Shown piece by piece: positions 1 through 11,590 of a stretch of 64,000 bases of DNA; position 1 is the first letter of the stretch; each line of letters begins with the position of its first letter. The position numbers were made by a program, and so were the translations under genes. Source of the stretch: Gnetum montanum (Eukaryota; Streptophyta; Gnetopsida; Gnetales; Gnetaceae); contig MNCI01015611.1 of NCBI GenBank assembly GCA_015680685.1, positions 36,215 to 100,214 on the forward strand. Direction: 5' to 3'. Under the pieces are notes generated by a model. The model was given only the letters and a program-made list of their open reading frames with translations. It did not search any database and was not told the DNA's origin.

Positions 1-2773
1 CAGTATCCATCAAGAGGCCCCTAGTACCAAGCAACCAGCCCAAGGTAAGGTAGTAGAAGTACTAGCTCCCGAATAGTGACAACATCTCACGTTGCCCCCT
101 GACTGCCTTGCTACCACCTTGAAGAAATCCACATTGGCTTCAGTTATTATGGAAATGAACTTCAGTCCATTTGTGGAGTTTACTCAAAGTGCAAACACAA
201 CTCAAAGTGTTCCCATTGTGGCCTATCTTGTCTAACAGTGGTGAATAGTACCTTGGCAAAGTCCATCAATTCTAACATAACAAAGATGAGGGCACCACTG
301 TTAATATCTACAGGGTGATGGTCTCTTACTTAGTTAAGGACATTACTACAGCTCTCAACCTACCCAATGAAGGGGCCAAGTTGCTCACCTAGCCACTAGA
401 TCTGACCCCAAAATAAAGAAATTCTAGCTGAGATGGGCATACAGTAAAGAGGACAAGTCATACCATGAATGACTTTAGAAGAGAGAACCTACTTTAAGAC
501 TGGGATGTACCACCTATTTCCTACTAAGGGCTCAATTAAATATCAACTTATGTGGCTATGGGAAGTAGCATTCTAATGGGAAAATTTGCAACCAACCTTT
601 CCCAATATTACTTCATAGAAATCCAATGGTAGTTCAAAGAAACAAAGTTAGGAAGACCAACACTCTAGTTTCCATGTCTAATCAGAAAGCTTTGCAAGTG
701 CATTGGAATTGTGGGATATGCTAATGATATCCCTAGGAAAGTTCAACATGCCTCCTTCATAGAACTCCTAAAAACTAGAGCACCAAGAAAAGATTCTGGC
801 GAGGAGCAAGAAGCTAAAAAGGAGGTAGAACCAAAAACAAAAATGCAATAAGAGTTAGAGCAACATCCACAAGCACCAGCTCTACCACCACCACCACAAG
901 ATTATAGACCATTGATAAGCCACCTACAGAGAATTGCTAAAACTATTAGCTAGGGAAGCAAGAATGAGGCCAATCTCTTCCCAGTTATGGATGATGCCAT
1001 ATGGCCCACCGTATCAGCTGATCCAACAACGGGAAATATCTCAATATAGTCAAGAGGAGGGGGACCTCAACAATCATGCTAGATCTCTGGAAACATTACA
1101 TCCTTTCAAGTCACATTGGAAATTGGAGAAGGCACCACAGTCATGGTGCTACACCACGAGGATGTAGCAAGCATAGTAGAGGTGATCACTGATCACATCC
1201 AAGAGTTGTTCAATGTTCTTGTTGTGCCTTCGACTGATCTAGTATGAGCTAGGGATGCACAAATGCTGGTGCATGAGGATGTGCTTGATCACTTACTGCA
1301 GATGGGTCAAGTAATGACCACTCTATTTGACATTCCCAGTGATGTCACTATAGCATAGTCAAACCTCATCACAACCAAAGGGAAGTTAGTCATGGTAGAG
1401 ATCAAGGAAGAACATGCAAAAGCTGAGATACAGAGACTACATGAAGAGTTGGTTTCTTTGCAAGCTAAATGATGGGACACTACCCATTTTGTCACACTAG
1501 ACCAACTATAGCAATTCAGGATACAAGAGCTTACCAAGCTAGAAAAGGAGACAATAGCTATGAAGCAAGACAAAAAGATAGCGGTTTGGAATGCCTCTAC
1601 TACAAATACAAAATCTCATGCATATAAAAAGGCACTAACCACCATCCAAGAAGAAAATAAGTAGCTCACTATAGACAATTCTTGGTTGACCATTGTAGAA
1701 AGACAAAAGAGCATATTAGAAGAAAGTGTTTACCAATTATGAGAATAATTAGTGAGGGTCAACCAAGATATGAGTAGATTGGCCTAGGAAAATAGAACCC
1801 TCTCCATGAAGTAGGTACATGCTATTTCCAAAAGTTAGCAATCGAGATTAGCACGTGGCAGAATGAGGCCAAAAAACATGAAAAATTAAAAGAGCACTTC
1901 CATGACCAAGTTGGCATGTATAAGGAAATTAGTGAGAAGGAAATCAAGATGGCCAAGGCCCACATCAGCTCCTTATCATTGCAAAATTTTGAATGGTAGG
2001 CCATCTTGGATAGTTATGCCATGGTCCAACAAGTAGAAGTAAAAAAAAAAAGACCTGTAGATAGAGGATTTAAAAGAGTATATGGCATTGGCTAACCTTA
2101 GATATGCTAAGCTTTCTATGTTAATAATAGGTCATCCCTAAAGTGAGCTAGAAAAAACAAGTGACAACCACCTATGCATTGTATGAGAAAGAGTTTGCAG
2201 ATCAAAAATATGCTTTGCAAAAGTGGCAGTTGGCAAACTCAGAGTTGGAGGTGGTCAAAGCTAGTTATCAGGGATAGAAAGATGTAGCCTTAAACTTGGC
2301 TCATAGATTAACAAATTATCATGGGCTTAAGGACAAAGCTAGGGCTTTAAAGGAGGAACAACGGTAGTTCACACCATGGTATGTAAAGGTGAATCAAATG
2401 CTCCTACAATTGCAATGTCCTTGGAGTGTACTGGTGCCAACACACATTAGCACAACAGCTTGGACAATGCATGACCCAAGGATGGAGAAAGAAAAATTAT
2501 AGGCCTTGCTCAATCAATACAAGTTTCAATGGCCTGGTGACAAAGGGAAGTAGCCAATGGAAGAGCCACCACCTCCAGGCACTACATGAGCTTCCCAATC
2601 TAGTTTTTGTTTCATTTTGTTTTCTAACAATGTGTCCCATTTTTGTACTACATCACTATGGCATGCAAGAGTCTTGTTCATTGTTGAGTTAGTTAATAAT
2701 CCCATACCTATTAATATTTTGTCAAAAACTTGTTCCTCATTTATTTTAACTTGAGGACAAGTTTTCATTTAGT
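1..2773 (+). pseudogene. Athila-type element A: 3'-position ORF relic (coiled coil)
   Basis: Decayed coding sequence at the 3' end of an LTR retrotransposon whose 5' part lies outside the window. Across short frame changes it gives a globular start, a Lys/Glu-rich and proline-rich linker near 780-900, a long heptad-like coiled-coil region (about 1370-2350) and a C-terminal segment near 2400-2580 with a CPWSV motif. The same architecture and C-terminal motif recur in the same place in element B (16400-19435), just before an identical polypurine tract, so this is the extra ORF in the env position of Athila-like elements. Many in-frame stops are TAG where Gln fits. The function of such extra ORFs is not established; I see no convincing envelope features such as a signal peptide or a clear membrane anchor. 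Confidence 0.6.
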
Positions 2774-2783
2774 CATGGGGGTA
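2774..2783 (+). promoter_or_regulatory. Polypurine tract of element A
   Basis: CATGGGGGTA directly abuts the LTR start TGATAAG. The identical ten bases precede the 3' LTR of element B (19652-19661), so it is the conserved plus-strand primer site of this family. Confidence 0.75.
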
Positions 2784-3626
2784 TGATAAGTCATCATTTT
2801 GTGGCCCTGATGTCGGATACGCGACGTCAAAGCCCTAACATCGCGTACCTGACATCACCTCATCTAAACCTCACCTATAAATATGATGCTAGAGTGCTCA
2901 AATGAGACAAGTACTAAGTAGTTGATAGTTAGTTTTTAGTTTCTTTTCTTTAAAGTCTACTATTCCTAGTGCATGCCTGCAGTGTGATGTTTGTAATTGT
3001 ATGACACCTTTGTTTGAGTGTGACATACTTGGACACGTTACATGACCAATAATAGAGATTAAGATTACTCCCATCATTGTAGCATTCACTTAGATTATTA
3101 TTACTTTTAATTGTTAATTATTTACTGCTTTCTTTAGTTAAATGTTTCCCTTTATTACTATTTACTATTCCTATAATTAAGCAAAATGCGTACACCTTAA
3201 TCATGAGCATTTAAGTGAAAGTACTTGGTAATCTAGAAGTGTATTGTTTGGTACACATAGTGACATATGCTTGGCCATCCCAAAAGTAGTCTCATGAAGT
3301 CCAAGATGTATACGGACGATTAAGGGTAGATACTCATCACACATAGGTTAGTTATATTTTACTTTCCATTGTCCATTAGTTTAATTACTTTACCTTTTTA
3401 TTATCATCAGGAGTAGTGTCAAATTAGGAACAACATCATATGCCTCACTTTGGACTAAATCATACATGACAAAGCTAGCCCTAGTCCAAGTGGGAAGATA
3501 GCAAACTGCAATCAAAGCATAATGATCTAGATACCACAACTAGTTCCATCCATGGAATTTGATCGGATCATGTGTGAACGCTTGTGATTCATATGGTTGG
3601 GCGTAGGGGTACCTTCCCACTCATCA
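2784..3626 (+). repeat. 3' LTR of Athila-type element A
   Basis: An 843-bp LTR starting TGATAAGTCATC and ending CCCACTCATCA, so its ends form a TGATGAG/CTCATCA-like inverted repeat. A TATA box (CCTATAAATA, about 2872) lies some 90 bp in, and a degenerate AATAAAG-type signal near 3048 marks R. The body is homologous to the LTRs at 7559, 19662, 23679, 29109 and 35504. Its 5' 100 bp hold a private set of short palindromes (GATGTCGG, ACGCGACGTC). The element's 5' half is off the window, so the TSD cannot be tested. Confidence 0.85.
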
Positions 3627-4835
3627 AAGTGTGTGACATCAAAAAGATTTTTGTATTAATTTAGAGTCTATCCTGAGTTCCATTGGTTGAAATTACATGA
3701 TTCATATCAAATAAGAGCATAATCATTCTCAATAAGAAAAAAAATGATTAAGTAACATGTTCCATTGCCATATCATTAGGAAATCATAAAAATTATGTCC
3801 AAAGGTAAGCCTTTGGCAATGAAAATAAACTTATTTATCTATTTATTTATATGAAAATAGTAATGGGCATCACTAGAAAGACGTGTGACCCATATCTAAG
3901 GGAAGGCTACTTCTAAGAATTTAAACAATCTCTTGGATTAATCCCAACATGTGACTAGAAGAGTATGTGACTTATGTTCAAAAGTACTATTCTAATGGGC
4001 TTAACATTAGTCATATGGTTGAAAAGACATGTGATCCATGTCTAAAGCTATACCATTGACTTATGGTCCAAGAACCACAATGAAATATTCTTGTGGTGGA
4101 ATCCTTTTTATTTGTGAGTTACATATACCTTGCTATGTGAGTAGGGGTTATGCTACTAGTCCAAATTGTCTTACCTTAAAAAATTAATTCATTATCAAAA
4201 ACTACTTCATTCTATATTTCCTTTCTTCTTGTCTAAATAATTATTTGCTTACACTATCATTTAGTTAATCTCTTGATGGAATCGCAAAAATGATGCAATG
4301 TGATGTTACTGGATGTGGAAGAATTAGGTTTAGAATTTGATTATAGGATGTGAATTTGATGAGCACCATTGCCCATTCATCATGTATTCCATGCTACAAA
4401 CTATAAAAAAACTAAAAATACTATTTAATATTTTTTATAAATCTATATCAACATAATTAACCTTAATTGATAGTAATGTAGTTCTAACAATAAAATAGAA
4501 ATATTGTATGTAGAAATTAAATTAGGTTAATGAATTTGTATCTCATTATGGCTATAGTTTCTAATTTTCTACTAAAAACTAGTATATATATGTAGCGTAG
4601 TATATATTAATATAGGTACTTATCCCATATAATCTAAGAGAGTGAAGAGCGAACTATTTGATTTAACTTTGTTCATTCTAGTATCTCTATAATTTATTCT
4701 ACAATTTTCATGTTTGGACCATACAATTAGATTAAAACTAATTCTCTGCAACATCTAGGGCTTGGGACCTATGGGATCTACATGACCCAAGCTATTTATT
4801 CCCTCTCTATTGGTAGAGAAAAGAAGCAGAAGACA
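3627..4835. other. AT-rich spacer without recognised gene
   Basis: No coding signal beyond very short frames. The stretch 3840-4060 shares short phrases (such as AGAAAGACATGTG) with the non-coding part of element B near 15200, so it may be old Athila-type non-coding DNA. The segment 4392-4650 is a dispersed repeat, listed separately. Confidence 0.4.
4392..4650 (+). repeat. Dispersed AT-rich repeat, copy 1
   Basis: The reverse complement of 24580-24850 aligns here in order: a TTATTTAACATTTTTCATAAATC-like start, then ATATCAA, a TGATAGT block, and a run rich in TATATTAATA and TACTTAT. Copy 2 interrupts an LTR (23379-25601), so the unit is probably a small transposable element such as a MITE. 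I could not define exact ends or a target duplication. Confidence 0.4.
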
Positions 4836-5918
4836 ATGGATTCCTTCAATGCTATATCATAAGACATTGAGATTAATAATGATGTGGGTGATGACATTTT
4901 GTGTTTTGATTTTCCTAAAGATATTTTTGATCAAGTAGTGCATGCATTTATGCATAAATTTATGCAATTGATTTTTTTACTAGAAAATCCCTCCTATAAT
5001 AATTTTTCAAGACTAGGTTAAAAAGAATTAAAAATCCAAAATATCAAGTTAACCCTTACTTCTAATCTCACAAGAGCATTTTTTTAAAAAAAAAAAACTA
5101 AGTGCAAACTTTCTGAAGTATTAGTCTATTTGGGATGTCTTTTGATCCTTTTTAGTTCTTCAACTATAGAAGGAGGATTTTGATTTGGAAAGAAAAGTAA
5201 AATTATTCTACCAATATGGATTGAACTCCTAGGAGTTTCACCTCATTTTTCTCCACATGTAGACATTATTTCTTAGTAGATTCATGAGGATATTGGAATG
5301 GAGTCTTTCTCAAGCGTTCATCTAAGATCAACTCGACAAGTATGTATTAAATTAAATATGCAAAAGCAAAGGCTAGACTTACTTGAGTTTATGCAAAATA
5401 TCTATTATCTTATGCTCCAAAACTAATGTTACTAATGCCTTGATCATAATTACAGAAGAGCTCAATGTTTGAAGTTATTGACCAAACTTAAAGCTAAGAG
5501 AATTTAAGGTGAATAATTAAATAAAGAATTAAATTAAAATATATCTATTGATCAAGTAAATGCTACTACCTAGATGTACTCTCCAAGTAATCCATCTTCT
5601 TCAAACATCAAATGGCATATGATAAAGATATGAAGATTGAGGATACTAATGCTCTAGAGAATCCTCAAAATCAAGGAAATATAAAGAAGTTTACTAGTGG
5701 CTAGGCACAAGTTACTCAAATATCTTATGACTCAACTACATTAGATAATTCTATCTTCAGCAATTTTTATAAAGGGAACTAATCACTAGCAACTACAAAT
5801 AATAGTCACTCCTCTAGCAGAAGATCAAATACTTGTTGTTCTTTAGTTAATAGTTTTGAATTTAAGAATTATTTCAAGGCTTTTGTTGTTGAAAAATATC
5901 CTCTCTCATGTCCACTAA
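4836..5918 (+). pseudogene. LINE 1 (L1-type) ORF1 relic
   Basis: Broken frame beginning at ATG 4836, immediately upstream of a recognisable ORF2. Visible pieces include an acidic start and, around 5170-5270, a KIILPIWIELLGVSP-like phrase resembling the conserved core of plant L1 ORF1 RNA-binding proteins (the DUF4283-type region). I could not find an intact zinc knuckle. Numerous stops and small indels. The assignment rests on position before ORF2 plus the core phrase. Confidence 0.5.
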
Positions 5919-5920
5919 TA

Positions 5921-7558
5921 ATGAAATGTCTCTCTTACAATGTAAGAGAACTCTTGGATCCCCAAAGAAGATATATAGTCTGAGACTATATTCGTAGGAA
6001 TTATCTAGATGTGGTTTTTATTGAAGTTAAAATTTAAGGATTCAAAATTCAAACTTGTTGTAAGTTATTATGTCTCTTCTACTCATGAACATGACAAAGC
6101 TAGAGTAGTGATTTTTATTCATAGAAAATGACAAGAGTTTATTATTGACCAAGGCAGTGATGATTCGGGACATTTTTGTTAGGTCTAGTTACAATATGAA
6201 AATGAAATTTTGGGCTTTGGTTCTATCTATGCTTTTTGTAACTTGAATTTATTTTTGAATTAGCTATGTAATAAATTACATATAACTAATTGGGTTATTA
6301 CATGAGAATTTAATATGATCAAGAATTTAGATGATAAAATTGGAGGATAAATAGAAGACTTAAATAACATTGAGCTCCCCTTTTAGGGGCACTTGAAGAG
6401 CAAATTAAATTTTCATAAAGCTAATAAAAATTACCTCTCTTCTAGCATTTCTAATTAATTTACTTGGAGTAATGATAGACAAAGAGATTCTTACATTCTT
6501 CTAAGTAAGATCAGGTTTACATGTTTGAGCATGCTTCTATGTAATTTACTACCACCAATGGTGCTCTTATTTGAACAGATTATACTTAGGATCTTTTAGA
6601 TCATTATTCTATTCAGTGGTACCTTTTCTTTTCTCATTACTTTTTCTCTTTCAATGATCTCTACATTTTCAACATATCCTTTTTTTTCCATAGTAGCTTA
6701 TTATATTCTTTATTAATGTAAATTTGGAATCTTCATCTAAGATCCATAGGATATGATGGTAGAATAAATTGGGGGACTAATGCTTGTACTTACTTTCAAT
6801 ATTTTTCTAAACATGTAGGGAAGACAATGGCTTCTCAATTGGCTTTGCATAAATCCAACCTTAGTAAGGATATTTTCTTCTTAAACATATAGTCAACAGA
6901 GGTGAAGCTATAGAGACTTAGTTTCAACTCTACAAATTGCCAAGGAAAATATCTGCATTATTGATCATCATGAAACTAGAGGAGCTCACCTTTATGCTTG
7001 AGTTTCTTAGCTTCATATGGGTGACCACACGACTAAATATTTTTTTCATTTTATCAAAGGGATATAACACTTCCAAAAAATCCTAGCTATTTAAGTTAAT
7101 GGTTATATCTTCATGTTCAAAAATGATATTTTACAAGCCATCTTTGATTATTACTCTAATATTTTTAGAAAAGAAGATATTGATCCAACTATGGTTGATA
7201 ATTACTTGGAACTCATTACTCCTTTTAATTGTTCCATATTTGGTAATGTTACTTTCCTTTCCAAAGATTATCTTTTTAAGGCTCTACAAAAATTTCATGA
7301 TGACAAAACCCCTAGTATGTATGCTCTTCCTACAAAATTCTTCAAAAACATTTGGCCCACTCTTCAAGATATAGTTTATAGTGTGTATAAGAAAACTCTT
7401 ACAAAAGGTTCTTTTAGCAAAGTTATCAAATTTGGAATTATTAAGTTACTTCCCAAAACATGAGATAATGTGCATTAGCAATTAGCACCCAATTACTCTT
7501 TTTAGTGTCATCTAAAAATTTTTCCTAAACCTATAGCTAATAAATTAAAATTTTTACT
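5921..7558 (+). pseudogene. LINE 1 ORF2 relic, 5' half: endonuclease and start of RT
   Basis: ORF2 begins at ATG 5921 with MKCLSYNVRELLDPQRR, a clear match to the start of plant L1 apurinic-type endonucleases. Further on are a FGSIYAFCN segment and WVIT*EFNMI, where the family has GDFNMI, so the metal-binding motif is damaged. From about 7113 an open stretch of 116 codons holds the linker and RT N-terminus (KAL..FHDDKTP..YALPTKFF, then IIKLLPKT and IANKLKFLL). It is cut at 7558 by element B; the RT continues at 20500. Roughly ten or more stops and several frameshifts make this an old, inactive copy. Confidence 0.75.
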
Positions 7559-8438
7559 TGATGAGTCATTTGGTTGGCCAAGTCAATGGGATGCTATTGA
7601 CAGGATCCCATCTATCTAATCCCATTGATGTAGGGTTTTACTCATCGATGGGGCTCCCTATTTTACCTATAAATACACACTCACCAATCACATTTATGAC
7701 ATAAGTTTAATAGTTGTAGCAAAACTCTTGCAGCTTTGTCATTCAGAATTTAGAATATTTTTCGAAGTGCCTACAATAGGAGTCAAAGAGTGTATGAACC
7801 TTTATTTGAGCACTATTATACTTGAGCATGGCAGTATGTGCAGCAATAAAGATGGGCTTTCTAATAAATCTTGCAGCACTTTGAAATAGATTAATTATTT
7901 CCTTTATGCATTTAATATTTTAAGTAATTTCCTTTAACATTTTAAGTAATTCAGTAATTAATTAAGCTCAACTAAGCTAAATTAAATAGCAATTAATTAA
8001 GCACATAAGTATGACCACTTCGAGCATACGCTTGACGCTTGGTAATCCTAGTAACACTTAACATTTGATAACCCAATAGCATTAAATGTGTTCAGGATGT
8101 GTACAGCAAGTGGGAACGAATGCTTATGTTAGGATTAGTTAAATGTTAGCAAGTTAGATTAAATTAGCAATTAAATTACTTTATTCATCATTATTTATTC
8201 TTAGGTAACTTAGAACATAAACCACAAAAAAATGATAAAAATCATATGCCTTAATTGCACTTAAGCATACCTTTAAATTTCACAAGTATAATTAGAAAGA
8301 CAATGATTACAACAATTAGTTTCACCTCCTAGAAACCAATGTACTTAGAAGGCTATGAGTCCACAAAATTTCACTAAATCATGTGTGAACGCTTAGTGAT
8401 TTGTATGGTTAGGCATAGGGCCTTCTTGCCACTCATCA
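7559..8438 (+). repeat. 5' LTR of element B
   Basis: 880 bp, TGATGAGT...ACTCATCA. TATA box in ACCTATAAATAC near 7664 and AATAAAGAT near 7845 as the likely polyadenylation signal. The first 100 bp contain short palindrome-like repeats built on ATGGGAT/ATCCCAT. It pairs with 19662-20494, from which it differs by many transitions and a deletion in the U3 cassette, implying an old insertion. Confidence 0.88.
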
Positions 8439-8442
8439 TTAA

Positions 8443-8457
8443 TGACATCGTCAGGGA
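8443..8457 (+). promoter_or_regulatory. Degraded primer binding site, tRNA-Asp-like
   Basis: TGACATCGTCAGGGA begins 4 bases after the LTR. It fits the plant tRNA-Asp PBS (starting TGGCGCCGTCGCC) if three C/G bases have become T/A and a short deletion occurred. tRNA-Asp is the usual Athila primer. The match is imperfect, so this is an inference. Confidence 0.45.
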
Positions 8458-8659
8458 CTTGTAGTTTGATATGTATGCTATCTAGGACTTTGAAAATTAT
8501 TTAAGATCATTGGAACAAACCCTAAAGTCACAATCATTGAAAGAATAAAAATAATAATTGTAATTAAAGCACATTAAAGTTTTCTTTTAATCCAAATTTT
8601 CTTATTCTCATAGGCATGATGAATCAAAACTGCTAATTCCCTAAGAATTCAAAGTGGTG

Positions 8660-11220
8660 TACACCCATCCAAATGAGTTTGCACCTTATCTTACCTTCAT
8701 CTTGCATTAGGATGAACAACTGCAGTGGAGAGATATGGAGAACAAAATTGTATTGCCTCCTGACCAATCTATTCTTGGGATGCTACTCCAAACTCTTAAG
8801 AGGTTGGGCATCCAGGATCTTCATGATGAATATGTTGTGTAGGACCATGACTATTAAGACTACCATCCCACAAAAACACAATGCAAATGAGATTAACACC
8901 AAGAGAAGCATCATGAAGCTATGAAGGGGAAATGGTTTACTAACCCCTTGTTCTTGCTAAATCAAAATGATAAGGAGGATCCCTCCTCTCAGCATTTTCC
9001 ACATGAAGATTCTCCACCCCTTGACTTTTATGAAGGGAGCTAGAACCTAAACTTATAGTCCACTATCAATAATTTGGGTTCAAGTATAAGTGGGAGTCAA
9101 GGTAGAGGCTCAAGCAAGCATCGTAATGATAATAAACCTGATGATCATGGTTATGAGAAGCATAGAGGAGGTGGTAGACACTGTGGTGATGGCATTCCTT
9201 CTTCCTCTTCATCATCTTCATCTGCATCTTCTTCTTCCTCCTTTGAATTTGATCAAAACTGTAGGGGATGAAACTGTGATGGAGGTGAATGGCAGGATAA
9301 TGATTGTAGGCCCCACCATGACTAAATGGGTAGTAGAGGAAATTATAGATGTCATCAAAATCATGATGATGATGAACCTTTGCTAGCAACTTGAAGAATG
9401 TTGAACATCGTAGAGGTAGTGAAAATTATAATCAAACATGTGAAAGATAGTAGAATCAAGATGTTGGATATGAACAACATCCCCAGATTGGAAGGGGGAT
9501 GTAACTCAGATCTGTAGATCCATCTCCAAGCCTTTTACAATGCCTATGCCTTACAAAATATAGAGAACAACTAGCAAAAACTTAAGTTGTTTCCCAAGAT
9601 ACTAACAAAAGAAGCAAAAAGTTGATATCACTTTTTAGAGCTGAAATGAACTCAAAAATAGAGTATGATGCTTGAGCTACTTAATCACAAATATTAGATG
9701 TACTCTAAAGTGTCCAATTTGAGAAAGTAAATCAAAGGTTGGCATCAAGGAATACATGAATCCTTAGACATAGCCATGGGTTTGTATTACTCTTTTTTGC
9801 ATAGACGTCGTAACCATGGTTAGTCTTAATGGAAGTAGCTTTGCCATATCATAGATGGGCTTCAATCAAGAACAAGGAGAACCCTTGGGATCTATGCCCA
9901 AAGGAGACTATCAAAACTAAGGGCCCATCAAATTCGAAGGTTGATTAATTAGGTTGCAAAAGAAGAAGGTGAATTTAGAAAATGAGAAAGTGCTAAAGAA
10001 TATAACAAGAATCCTTCCATCAGAAAAAGCAAGGTTTGATTTTGTGACAATAAAAGGGATGCACCACTTGATAAAGTGGTGCAGTGAAAAACCTTGCTAA
10101 TTTAAAAATTTCTTTCCAAAATTTCAACCAAGGTGGATAAGATGTGGGAATCTTTGGATGAAAAATTTCAAAGTGCTCTAAAAATTACAAAGGAATCCAA
10201 AAAGCAAGGGATTGATCATGATCACAAGCAAAGAAAGAAAATTGAATGTGCCTACCAAAGAGGTAAGGGAAAAGCTACTATAGTGGAAGAGGTTGTAGAG
10301 TTAGAATAAGATGATGGTGGTGGGTATGACATCTATCAATATGAACATCCTAAAGGATGTTGCCCTATTGCATCATACTTGCATGAATCTAGGGTGTACA
10401 CTTTGAATCCTAAACTAGCAAGAAGGCAAGCATCCAGAAGATTGCCTTATCCTCAATGTAATCCAAGGTAGTTCCACCAACAACAACAAGCTTATTATCC
10501 AAGTGGAGCTCCACCACAATCATACAAGCAATACCATCAATGGCAACAACCATAGTTGTGGGGGATGCCACCACCAAGGTAGTAGTACCCTTATAGGTAA
10601 CAAAATTCATATGGGTACTATGTTCAGTAACCCATGTCTCTACGTGACTCTTCTAGTCATGCTTCTTTCTAGCATCACTACTACCCTCTGGAGTACTATA
10701 GAACTCATTCTCCATCTCCTAGAAATGAATCCCCATACCCTTATCACCATTCTCATCCTTCAACACATGTTCCTCCTCCTTCAACCTAATTACCACCAAC
10801 TCCATCCATGTAGGGTGGGATTCTCACACAACCACAACAACGTAACACTACTAAGTTTGTTAACTTACAACTAGTTCCTCCATCAAGTGGTTTAGAACCT
10901 AGACCTAGAAAAAGATCATTCTTCCCAACCAATAGCCCTATAAATCCCTCACCAACTTATGCCACTAATTGTTCTGTGTCTCCTTCATCCTCTACATTTA
11001 TTTCTTTCAAGAGCCCTTCAAACCAAATGCCTTCCAAGATCTGCATAGTCATGTTAACCCATGATGTATTTGATTGGATCAAGCTTGGCAACCTTCCTAA
11101 GAAAGGAGCTAATCCTAGAAGTTCCCTCATCTACTTGTAGATCACTGACAATAAGCCATGCAAGCCTCTTCTTAATTCAAGTTTTGGTGTTAACTTAATT
11201 AACCATAACATGTACAAAGC
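8660..11220 (+). pseudogene. Element B gag relic
   Basis: Low-complexity and broken coding sequence between the PBS and the protease. A Ser-rich run encoded by TCTTCC/TCATCA repeats lies at 9195-9245. A charged segment follows at 9900-10300. A Gln/Pro/Tyr-rich tail at 10440-10850 precedes the protease frame. No zinc knuckle or canonical gag motif survives that I can recognise, so the call rests on position. The His/Asp-rich frames on either strand at 9066-9389 are by-products of the triplet repeats. Confidence 0.45.
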
Positions 11221-11227
11221 CTAGAAC

Positions 11228-11590
11228 ATGCCTCCTCTCAACAAGAGCAACATTCATTTAGAGTTGGTAGATCAGTCCATCATTGTTTCCATGGGATTAG
11301 TGGAGGACATTGTTACCATTATCTATGAATGGTCATATCCTACTAATTTCTTGGTGATCAAGGTTGACAATTGTCAGGGGGATTTTCCAATCATTATGGG
11401 AAGGGCTTATCTGAGCACTATTGATGTGCAAATGGGCATCAAAGATCTTTCCTTGGAAATTTCCAAGAAAAATGCATTCAGAAATATTGAGAAGAAGAGA
11501 TTTCCCTACATCACGTATAGTGATGCAAGGTGTAACTATGTGCAAAAGTTATGGTCTCTCAAAACCACATCAATCAAAGCATGTAGATAG
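11228..11590 (+). pseudogene. Element B aspartic protease region
   Basis: Longest open stretch of the element (120 codons), in the same frame as the RT. It contains LVDQSIIVSMGLVEDI, then FLVIKVD and FPIIMGRAYL, where the last phrase corresponds to the conserved ILGRPFL-type motif at the C-terminal end of Athila proteases. The catalytic Asp-Thr/Ser-Gly motif upstream is not recognisable. Ends at TAG 11588. Confidence 0.55.

Noticed and set aside
1-2773. Retroviral envelope gene in the env position of the Athila-type elements
   Set aside because: No signal peptide, furin-like site or clear membrane anchor is visible; the region is mainly coiled coil, so I call it an extra ORF of unknown function.
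9066-9389. Minus-strand frame rich in His, Tyr and Met, and overlapping plus-strand Ser-rich frames
   Set aside because: Generated by TCTTCC/TCATCA triplet-like repeats inside the gag relic; no domain or start context.
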